From positions 939,757 through 1,003,756 of the forward strand of contig JANWVY010000001.1 in the NCBI GenBank assembly GCA_025056455.1: 64,000 nt of DNA. The letters are read 5' to 3'. The notes under the pieces are model-generated. The model saw only the letters and a program-made list of their open reading frames with translations. It searched no databases and was not told where the DNA came from. This document shows, piece after piece, positions 12,307-18,909 of the stretch. Made by a program: the position numbers and the translations under genes. Every line of letters starts with the position of its first letter. The stretch's first letter is position 1. Origin of the DNA: Bryobacteraceae bacterium. GTDB lineage: Bacteria; Acidobacteriota; Terriglobia; Bryobacterales; Bryobacteraceae.

Positions 12307-12540
12307 ATGAAGAAGGGACACGGCGCTAAGGACTTTGTCTTGACGGTCAACTTCTACCGTGAAAAGGACGGACGTTGGCTGGCCGACATTCCCGAGCTAC
12401 CCGGCGTCACCGCCTATGGGCGCACCAAAAAGCAGGCCTGGGCTAAGGCGCAAGCGCTGGCCTTGCGTTTGATCGCGGATCGTCTCGAGCACGGGGAGGC
12501 GGTGCCGGGCGAACTTCAGGTGTCCTTCATTGCCGCGTGA
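12307..12540 (+). CDS. hicB: HicB family antitoxin
   Basis: A 77-residue protein with the partial RNase-H-like fold of HicB antitoxins: VNFYREKDGRWLADIPELPG, then GVTAYGRTKKQAWAKAQ and a C-terminal helix LALRLIADRLEHGE. HicB binds and neutralises the mRNA-cleaving toxin HicA. The start at 12307 follows a GGATGGGAG ribosome site; an upstream ATG at 12253 overlaps the preceding phage fragment and is less likely. The hicA gene overlaps its 3' end but is broken by a stop codon, so this antitoxin may have no partner here. It sits inside a prophage remnant, a common home for such pairs. Confidence 0.85.
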   Translation: MKKGHGAKDFVLTVNFYREKDGRWLADIPELPGVTAYGRTKKQAWAKAQALALRLIADRLEHGEAVPGELQVSFIAA

Positions 12541-12757
12541 GCCCGCGGACCGGTGGCCCTCGGTAAAGGCGTCGAGAGTCTTGGCTACCCTCCTTCGCAT
12601 CGGCTGGCGGATCAAACGTCAAAAGGGTTCCCACCGAATCTTGTAAAGACCCGGCTGGCCTGACGTGTTGTTTGCTTACCATGACCGCGTGACTCTCGGG
12701 CCGGTAGCCCTCAAGCTGCTGGCCGAAAAGACCGGACTCAAGCCAGAAGACCTGTAA
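12530..12757 (+). pseudogene. hicA: HicA family mRNA interferase toxin, nonsense-mutated
   Basis: From a TTG at 12530, overlapping hicB by 11 nt, the frame reads KASRVLATLLRIGWRIKRQ then KGSHRIL, a TAA stop at 12644-12646, and continues in frame as RPGWPDVLFAYHDRVTLGP and LLAEKTGLKPEDL. Together these make a complete HicA (about 75 residues): a dsRBD-like fold with the catalytic His in the GSHRIL motif. Family members usually have Ser after that Leu, so a single TCA-to-TAA change explains the stop. The truncated product keeps the His but loses half the fold, so it is probably inactive. Confidence 0.8.
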
Positions 12758-12795
12758 TTCGATCTGTGGCTTTCTGCAAGCTCCCACGATAGTGT

Positions 12796-13254
12796 GTGCC
12801 CAGCGTTCGGATCTGGTTCAAGAAGCAACTCCGGGTGGATCATTTGAATTTTCACCAGTTTCAGATGTTGAAGCTCGGCACCGTCGGGCTGGCGGCGGTG
12901 AAGAACCGGCTGGCCGCCGGCCTGGGGCCAACGGACGGGCCGGCCCAGCCGCTGACCAAGCGCTACGCGATCTACAGGTCGAAGCGGCGGAAGCGGCGCG
13001 CCGTTCGCCATCTCTCGCTTACCGGCAACATACTGTGCAACCTGTCGGTGCGGACGGTGAACGATCCTGCGGCGAAGGCGGCGCTGAGCTCGCGCCGGGA
13101 ACGCATCAAGGGCCTGGCCAACCAGCGGCGCGAGCCATGGCTGGTCTTCTCACCGCGCAACCGCGCCGCCGTCGTTGTGGCTGCCCGGCGCATGCTGCGC
13201 GAAACCACGCCACAACTACTGGTTGAGCGGATGCTGGGGGGCCGGCCGCGATGA
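12796..13254 (+). CDS. Phage virion-associated protein of unknown function
   Basis: A 152-residue basic protein from a GTG start. It contains MLKLGTVGLAAVKNRLAAG and LTKRYAIYRSKRRKRRAVRH, and ends in a helix AARRMLRETTPQLLVERML. Its style and place after capsid remnants fit the small head or neck proteins of siphoviruses; I recall similar proteins in prophages but cannot confirm a named family. The frame is intact and overlaps the next gene by ATGA, so it may be the best-preserved phage gene here. An internal ATG at 12865 is an alternative start. Confidence 0.55.
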   Translation: MPSVRIWFKKQLRVDHLNFHQFQMLKLGTVGLAAVKNRLAAGLGPTDGPAQPLTKRYAIYRSKRRKRRAVRHLSLTGNILCNLSVRTVNDPAAKAALSSRRERIKGLANQRREPWLVFSPRNRAAVVVAARRMLRETTPQLLVERMLGGRPR

Positions 13255-13511
13255 TCAACCCGGCAGAGCTGGTGGATGCGCTGGTGGCCAAGCTCCGCGC
13301 CATCCCTGCACTGGTCATCGTGATGGAAGGTGACGCGGAGCGGATTCGCGCCTACCGCCTGGAGGATATGAGGAGCTCTGCCCGATCGGACGCCTGGCGG
13401 CAGCGCGTCGAGGATTGAATTAGCGAGGAGGGAGAAAAGATTGCCCAGATTCGCAAGAAGTTCGACCGGACTGAACAGTGGTTGTCCGAGACCAGGTCGA
13501 AGCTCGGCTGA
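13251..13511 (+). pseudogene. Remnant of a phage-associated gene with an in-frame stop
   Basis: Starting at an ATG that overlaps the previous stop (ATGA), the frame reads INPAELVDALVAKLRAIP, continues to AWRQRVED, stops (TGA at 13416-13418), and goes on in the same frame as ISEEGEKIAQIRKKFDRTEQ to a final TGA at 13509. The continuous style across the stop suggests one gene inactivated by a point mutation, or a fusion of two decayed pieces. Function not recognised. Confidence 0.45.
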
Positions 13512-13790
13512 TGCGACCTTCGGGCGCATGGGCGAGAACGCGAGTCGCGGAACGGCGCCCGTCAACGACGTGTGAGCAGGGTGGCGCCCATGAAGTGCAT
13601 GTATGAGGAAATCGATGTTGTCTTCTTCTCAGGAAGCAGAATCGAAAAAACGCATCCCATGGCCTCCATCCCCTCCCAACGGGGCCGGAGGAACACAGGA
13701 GCATCGCCGTTGGCGTCCCTGCTTTGGACGCCAAACTGACGCCAAAGGAGGTTTTCGGAGGGGTGGAAGTCTGTAAGTCTTTGAAAACTT
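13512..13790. other. Non-coding stretch between prophage remnant and tRNA-Pro
   Basis: No supported gene is seen here. It holds one clear inverted repeat (13710-13734, listed separately). No direct copy of the tRNA-Pro 3' end was found at the far end of the prophage remnant, so attachment sites cannot be defined. Confidence 0.5.
13710..13734 (-). terminator. Inverted repeat, possible terminator of tRNA-Pro
   Basis: TTGGCGTCC and GGACGCCAA form a perfect 9-bp stem with a 7-nt loop. It lies 56 nt beyond the 3' end of the minus-strand tRNA-Pro. No U tract follows, so it may instead be a processing or attachment-related structure. Confidence 0.4.
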
Positions 13791-13868
13791 TGGTCGGGCC
13801 GCCGGGATTTGAACCCGGGACCTCTTGCACCCCAAGCAAGCGCGCTAGCCAGGCTGCGCCACGGCCCG
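13791..13868 (-). tRNA. tRNA-Pro (GGG)
   Basis: The minus strand starts CGGGCCGTGGCGCAG, has a CTTGC/GCAAG anticodon stem with loop TTGGGGT (anticodon GGG), a GGTTCAAATCC T-arm and an encoded CCA. It is 78 nt. The phage remnant lies directly 3' of it, the usual arrangement when an integrase uses a tRNA 3' end as its target. A TAGAAT hexamer at 13881-13886 may be its -10 box. Confidence 0.95.
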
Positions 13869-13902
13869 ACAAACTCCTCTATTCTACCAGCCACCCCTCC
13901 TT

Positions 13903-14667
13903 CTAGGCGAGCGCAGAGGTAATTTCCACCCCGCGCTCGAACATCATCCCCACTTCGCTCGAGCACCCCAAAAAGCGCATTCCCCTTTCCCGCCAGAATT
14001 TCCCAAGCTGCAAATTACGCGTCTGCGTTCCGGGCGCCACTCCCTTGGCCACACAAGCATCGCGGACTGCCTCCATCGCCGCCACAACTTTCGGGTTGAG
14101 AAAATCGCCCGGATGCCCGAGGGCAATCGAGAAATCCACAGGACCGATCATCACCGCATCGACTCCGGGCACCGAGAGCAGCTCGTGCCGGGCCTCGAAC
14201 CCTCGCATGGTCTCAATCTGAAATACCACCATGACCTGTTCGTTCATGTGGGCCATAATCTCGCCAATGGTCGCCTTGGCGTAATCCACGTGAAACGGCG
14301 TCAAGCCAAACCCCCGCACTCCAACGGGCGGATACTTCGTCCAGCTAATTGCTTTTTCCAAAAGCTCGGGAGATTCCATCCGTGGCAGCATAATTCCTTG
14401 CGCGCCGTTATCGAGCGCCCGGGCTACCAAATCGTACTGCAGATCCGCCACGCGAACCACCGGGCATAAGCCTGCTTGGTTACAAGCACGGCAGATGTCA
14501 GCCACCGTCTCAAAGCCTACGCTGCCGTGTTCGGCGTCGATAAAGGCCCAGTGGAACCCAGCTGCTGCTAAAATTCGCGCAATCTCGGGCGAGCGCAAAC
14601 ACCCATAAGAAGTTCCAAGTTGCGCCCGGCCCTCGCGCAGCGCCTGTTTGACTCTGTTCACGAGCAT
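13903..14667 (-). CDS. HpcH/HpaI family aldolase
   Basis: A 254-residue class II aldolase of the HpcH/HpaI (2-keto-3-deoxy-acid) type, which splits or forms 4-hydroxy-2-oxo acids such as 2-keto-3-deoxy-rhamnonate. Visible family motifs are AFIDAEHGSVG (base His), the metal-binding Glu in VVFQIETMRG and Asp in MIGPVDFSIALG, and the substrate loop GAQGIMLPRMESPE. Length is normal (about 250-265). It stands alone on the minus strand and ends 35 nt before tRNA-Pro. The substrate cannot be set from sequence; a role in sugar-acid breakdown is plausible given the nearby beta-helix enzyme, but they are separated by prophage debris. Confidence 0.88.
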   Translation of the reverse strand: MLVNRVKQALREGRAQLGTSYGCLRSPEIARILAAAGFHWAFIDAEHGSVGFETVADICRACNQAGLCPVVRVADLQYDLVARALDNGAQGIMLPRMESPELLEKAISWTKYPPVGVRGFGLTPFHVDYAKATIGEIMAHMNEQVMVVFQIETMRGFEARHELLSVPGVDAVMIGPVDFSIALGHPGDFLNPKVVAAMEAVRDACVAKGVAPGTQTRNLQLGKFWRERGMRFLGCSSEVGMMFERGVEITSALA

Positions 14668-14768
14668 GACTAAGGGAGAAGTCTAGCAGACCGGGCTAGG
14701 GTGCGGGCTCAAGTTCCTGTGAGCCTCAACGCGGCCCAAACTCCGGTGATACGGCGCTCTTGTCAACC

Positions 14769-16346
14769 CTAAAGGTACAAAACGTGATGGTCTACGCAAT
14801 TGGGATGTAAATGTTCGTAAAGCCGTTCTACCAGGTCTAAACCGTGCCGGGCTAGAAAAGGCAGGATGGTGTAATAGCGCTCTTGCAAGTGCTTATGCGG
14901 ATAGATTCCCTGAAACAGATATGCGCTTTCTTCCATCGCGCGTTGGGATCTGCGCAGCGATTCGCGCGCCACCTTGCGCTGAAGCTTGGTCAATTGATAC
15001 TGGATTTTGCGGGCACTGCGATCGAGAGCCTCGCCGAGCGTCTGGTCAAAACTTGCTACGCTGCGCCGGAGGTTTTCGAGCGCAGACCGCACGGACTGCT
15101 GAGTGGACTCAAGGGCATGAGCTACTTCCGGTGGCGTGAGCCGCGTTGCAATCCGTTCCCTGAGCGGTTCCTCGCCCTCAAAAAAGGATTCCAAACCAAG
15201 ACCGTAGCGTTGCATCAGCTTGCGGCTGCGCGGATCAATGAGCGTAAAAGCGTGGCGCGAGGTGGCCACTGGCATCCGCCCCAGAAGCTGCCGGTAGATG
15301 ACCTCCGATTGCGCTAAGTAAGCCAGTTCTGCTGGCCCCCCCACATAAGCGACGGTGGGAAAGATGTAGTCCTGAACAACTGGGCGAAGGGTAGCGTTGG
15401 GCGACAATGTTTCGGCGCGATCCATCAGCTGCTGGCTCGTCCAACGCCGGTCCTTGTGAAAATACTCGCCATTCTTCCGGCGCAGGTTGAGCCGGCGGCC
15501 GTCTTCCAGCAAGAAGAAAAGAGACGTGTGCTCGTCCATGTGGACTTGAGCATGATAGCCGGCCTTTTGGAGTTCGCGATTGCGCTCAAGAAGGGCTTGG
15601 GTCAGCAGCGGAGCGGCCGACACGGCTTGCTTTAAGATCGGAGCAGCGAGCCGCCGCGCTTCAGGCTGCATGGGATCAAAGAAGAGCAGATCGTAAGGCT
15701 TTAGCAACGCGCTCAGAAGTTGCTGGAAGGCTTCCCCCAGCGTCCGTCCGGGACAGTAGGCGGCGCGAGCTAGTCGCAGGACTTCCTCCGCATAAGGAAA
15801 TCCAGCCAGGCTCTCTTCCAGTTTCTTGATTGGTACCTCGCGTAATGCGATTTCCCCCACCGGCCGGTCACTCAACGCCTCTGCGGGCAGGCGCAGCAAC
15901 ACTGGGGTGTGATTGACGTCAAAGCTCCAACACGCGCTGACCTCGGCAAAATCATGGTCCTCGGTGGCGAGCCAAAATACTGGCACCGCCTCTAGGCCTT
16001 GCGCTGTGAGCTGCTCGGCCAGGCGCACTGCTGTGAGGGCCTTGTAAATCGAGTAAGCTGGGCCCGAAAACAAGCCGGTTTGCTGCCCCGTCGCGACGAC
16101 GAAGGTGCCTTCGCGGGCAAGACGCCGCACAGATTCGCTGGCACCGTTTTGCTTTTCCAGCACATCCACTAGCGCGCGCCTCCGCTCCGCTGGAAAATCG
16201 ATTTGTCGCGCCGCCTGCCAGTAGGATTGCGGCTCGTGCGGGTCGTGGGCGTAGAGCCCAGCTACACGGTCGAAATGGTAAAGCAAATCAGCGAATAACT
16301 TCGACGTATGCGGCAGCTCGATGTGGCGCTTACAAACAATTTCCAT
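14769..16346 (-). CDS. bshC: Bacillithiol biosynthesis cysteine-adding enzyme BshC
   Basis: A 525-residue protein matching BshC, which is needed to add cysteine to glucosaminyl-malate in the last step of bacillithiol synthesis. Recognisable stretches are VVATGQQTGLFSGPAYSIYK near residue 85-105, then VFWLATEDHDFAEV, and a C-terminal coiled-coil region (KLQRKVARESLRRSQRAMEE) typical of the family. Length is close to the usual 530-545. It is transcribed away from cyaY, sharing an 89-nt promoter gap. Bacillithiol is known from Bacillota, Deinococcota, Bacteroidota and Acidobacteriota, in keeping with the suggested host. bshA and bshB are not in the window. Confidence 0.93.
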   Translation of the reverse strand: MEIVCKRHIELPHTSKLFADLLYHFDRVAGLYAHDPHEPQSYWQAARQIDFPAERRRALVDVLEKQNGASESVRRLAREGTFVVATGQQTGLFSGPAYSIYKALTAVRLAEQLTAQGLEAVPVFWLATEDHDFAEVSACWSFDVNHTPVLLRLPAEALSDRPVGEIALREVPIKKLEESLAGFPYAEEVLRLARAAYCPGRTLGEAFQQLLSALLKPYDLLFFDPMQPEARRLAAPILKQAVSAAPLLTQALLERNRELQKAGYHAQVHMDEHTSLFFLLEDGRRLNLRRKNGEYFHKDRRWTSQQLMDRAETLSPNATLRPVVQDYIFPTVAYVGGPAELAYLAQSEVIYRQLLGRMPVATSRHAFTLIDPRSRKLMQRYGLGLESFFEGEEPLRERIATRLTPPEVAHALESTQQSVRSALENLRRSVASFDQTLGEALDRSARKIQYQLTKLQRKVARESLRRSQRAMEESAYLFQGIYPHKHLQERYYTILPFLARHGLDLVERLYEHLHPNCVDHHVLYL

Positions 16347-16435
16347 GCATGCCCCAGCAGGACAAACTTTCAGCGTATCAGATGAAGCAGACTAGCCGCC
16401 GGATTCCAGCGTTTGCTACTTTGAGGTTCAGATTT

Positions 16436-16765
16436 ATGATCGACGAACAGGAATTTCGATTGCGTTGCGACGAAGCGATGGCCGAGCTCTACCAAGCGCT
16501 ATCCAAAGCCGCGGAAGAGCGGGGGTTTGACGTCGACTACAACAACGGAGCTTTGACCGTAGAGTTTGACGAGCCCAAAACGAAATTCGTCGTGAGTCCG
16601 AATGCGCCAGTGCGCCAAATCTGGGTCTCTGCTTTGGTCAAAAGCTTTCGGTTTGATTGGGATCCGAAGCGACAGGCGTTCTTGCTTGTCGGCTCTGGCG
16701 CCACGCTTAAGGAACTGATGGGCGAGGTCATTAGCCAGCATCTTGGTGAGACCGTACGTCTCTAG
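16436..16765 (+). CDS. cyaY: Frataxin homologue, iron donor CyaY
   Basis: From the ATG at 16436 (GAGG site 9 nt upstream) the protein is 109 residues, the normal CyaY length. It shows the acidic first helix (MIDEQEFRLRCDEAMAEL), the strand pair DVDYNNGALTVEFDEP, and the family core APVRQIWVSALV followed by FRFDWD. CyaY binds iron and tunes iron-sulfur cluster assembly on IscS/IscU. An ATG at 16349 would add 29 residues without a better ribosome site. It is followed 9 nt later by hemW, which itself needs a 4Fe-4S cluster. Confidence 0.9.
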   Translation: MIDEQEFRLRCDEAMAELYQALSKAAEERGFDVDYNNGALTVEFDEPKTKFVVSPNAPVRQIWVSALVKSFRFDWDPKRQAFLLVGSGATLKELMGEVISQHLGETVRL

Positions 16766-16774
16766 CAAAGAGCC

Positions 16775-17869
16775 ATGGCGGGCGTGTATGTTTCCTATCC
16801 TTTCTGTGCGCAAAAATGCTCATATTGTAACTTTGCCTCCGGTGTTTTTACCGCCCAGCTTGAAGCGCGCTATTTACAAGCGCTCGCTCAGGAACTGCGC
16901 CAGTTTTCTTGGCCTTGGAAGCCTGAAACGATTTACCTCGGCGGAGGTACGCCAAGCCGCATGGAGCCGGCTGAGCTCCGTCAACTGCTCGCCTGCATTC
17001 CCGGCTACCCCTGGCAAGAAGCCACGTTAGAGGCTGCCCCTGGCGACGTGACACCGGCGCGAGCCGAGGCCTGGGTGCAAAGTGGGATCAACCGCATCAG
17101 CCTCGGCGTGCAGAGCTTCGAGGCACGGGAACTTTCGCAAACCGGCCGCCGTCACAGCGCACAAACCGTCCAAACCGAAGTCTCCGTGTTACGCGCGGCG
17201 GGCATTCAGAATTTCAATATCGATCTGATTGCTGGTCTGCCCCACCAAACGTTGGACAGTTTCACCCGGTCGCTGGACTGGGTGGAGCGGCTCGAAGCGC
17301 CGCACGTCTCGGTCTACATGCTGGAAGTGGACGAAGAAAGCCGGTTGGGCCGTGAGTTGATCCAACAGGGAATGCGCTACGGGGCTAGCGCGGTTCCGGA
17401 CGAAGCAGCGATTGTCGCCATGTATGAGCTGGCGGTGGAAAGGCTGGCGGACATGGGTTTGAGGCGCTATGAAATCTCCAATTTTGCCCGTCCTGGCTTT
17501 GAATCGAAACACAACCTAAAATATTGGCGCTTAGAGCCTTACGCCGGCTTCGGGGCCGACGCCCACTCGTTTGACGGCCGAGAGCGGCGTCAAAATGTGG
17601 AATCGGCCGCCGAGTACGTTGCGGCTTGGGAGAAGGGTGCGCCAGTTACCATCCATCGCGTCGCTGCCGATTTGGTTCAAGAGCGTCTTCTAGTGGGCTT
17701 GCGACTCTCCTCGGGCGTGCCTCTACAACCGGCCGAACGGGAACGTTACGCAGCGCCCCTGGCCCGTTTCCTCGAGCAAGGCTTCGTCGAAGAGCGCGAC
17801 GGGCTTCTTTGCCTCACCAATCTGGGAGTTTTGTACTCTAACGAAGTTTTCCAGGAGTTGTTGCCGTGA
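16775..17869 (+). CDS. hemW: Radical SAM haem chaperone HemW
   Basis: A 364-residue radical SAM protein. The CX3CX2C cluster motif is near residues 11-18 ([12 protein letters not shown]), the SAM-binding region follows ([11 protein letters not shown]), and the HNxxYW signature is at about 247 (HNLKYW). These separate HemW, a haem-binding chaperone that delivers haem to respiratory enzymes, from true coproporphyrinogen oxidase HemN. A C-terminal winged-helix region ([15 protein letters not shown]) completes it. Its stop overlaps the next start as GTGA, so ltaE is probably translationally coupled. Confidence 0.92.
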   Translation: MAGVYVSYPFCAQKCSYCNFASGVFTAQLEARYLQALAQELRQFSWPWKPETIYLGGGTPSRMEPAELRQLLACIPGYPWQEATLEAAPGDVTPARAEAWVQSGINRISLGVQSFEARELSQTGRRHSAQTVQTEVSVLRAAGIQNFNIDLIAGLPHQTLDSFTRSLDWVERLEAPHVSVYMLEVDEESRLGRELIQQGMRYGASAVPDEAAIVAMYELAVERLADMGLRRYEISNFARPGFESKHNLKYWRLEPYAGFGADAHSFDGRERRQNVESAAEYVAAWEKGAPVTIHRVAADLVQERLLVGLRLSSGVPLQPAERERYAAPLARFLEQGFVEERDGLLCLTNLGVLYSNEVFQELLP

Positions 17870-18906
17870 TCATTGATCTGCGCAGTGACACCGTCACCAA
17901 ACCCACTGCCGAAATGCGTCGCGCCATGGCCGAAGCAGAAGTAGGGGATGATGTCTACCAAGAAGACCCAACCGTCAACCAGCTGGAGCAACGAGCCGCT
18001 GAGATTTTTGGAAAGCAAGACGCGCTCTTTGTGCCCACAGGCACCATGGGCAACACCATCGGCATCAAGATCCACACCGAGCACGGGCAGGAGGTCATTT
18101 GCGAGGCCCGCTCTCACGTCTTCAACTATGAGCTTGCCATGATGGCTTGGTTCACGGGATGCCTGGCACGCCCCATTGCCACTGAGCACGGTCAAATGCG
18201 GTGGGAGCAAATCCGGCACGAGATTCGGAGCTTGAGCCCGCACTGGGCTCCAACCGGCCTCATCGCGCTTGAGAATACCCATAATATGGGCGGCGGCACG
18301 GTCTATCCCATCGAGTGGATCAACGAGATTTGCGATGGCGCCCATGAACGGAAATTGAAAGTGCACATGGACGGCGCTCGCGTGTTTAACGCAGCAGTGG
18401 CGCTTGGAAAACCCGTGCGCGAGATCTGCGCCAAGGTAGACTCGGTCATGTTTTGCTTGTCGAAGGGCCTGGGCGCTCCCGTGGGCTCGCTATTAGTAGG
18501 ATCAAAACAAGACATCGCCCGCGCCCGGCTCTACCGCAAACGGCTCGGAGGAGGCATGCGCCAAGCTGGCGTCCTCGCAGCTGCGGGATTAATTGCCCTT
18601 GAAATCATGCCTTCGCGTCTTGAAGAGGACCACGCCCATGCACGTCTTCTTGCTGAGGGACTGGCCGAGCTTCCCGGAGTAAAGGTTGATTTATCCTCCG
18701 TTCAAACGAACATCGTGATTTTTGACGTCTCTGCAACCGGGCGCAGCGCCGCCGAACTGAGCGCGGAATTCAAAGCACAGGGCGTCCTGATTAACCCGAT
18801 TAGCGAAACACACTTGCGCATCGTAACCCACTATGACGTCAACCGTGATGGCTGCAACAAGGCGTTGTCCGTAATTCGCAAAGTCGTTGCGCCCGTGATG
18901 GCCTAA
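17866..18906 (+). CDS. ltaE: Low-specificity L-threonine aldolase
   Basis: A 346-residue PLP enzyme of the beta-eliminating lyase type that cleaves L-threonine and L-allo-threonine to glycine and acetaldehyde. Landmarks are the N-terminal [27 protein letters not shown], the cofactor loop [17 protein letters not shown], and the Schiff-base Lys in [14 protein letters not shown] near residue 205. The GTG start overlaps the hemW stop by four bases. Its end is only 3 nt from the end of the convergent DUF3604 gene, with no obvious terminator between them. Confidence 0.92.
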   Translation: MIIDLRSDTVTKPTAEMRRAMAEAEVGDDVYQEDPTVNQLEQRAAEIFGKQDALFVPTGTMGNTIGIKIHTEHGQEVICEARSHVFNYELAMMAWFTGCLARPIATEHGQMRWEQIRHEIRSLSPHWAPTGLIALENTHNMGGGTVYPIEWINEICDGAHERKLKVHMDGARVFNAAVALGKPVREICAKVDSVMFCLSKGLGAPVGSLLVGSKQDIARARLYRKRLGGGMRQAGVLAAAGLIALEIMPSRLEEDHAHARLLAEGLAELPGVKVDLSSVQTNIVIFDVSATGRSAAELSAEFKAQGVLINPISETHLRIVTHYDVNRDGCNKALSVIRKVVAPVMA

Positions 18907-18909
18907 TTT

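Noticed and set aside
13420-13966. Long minus-strand frames over tRNA-Pro and the prophage edge
   Set aside because: They run through the tRNA and show no protein family; the tRNA explains the conserved stretch.
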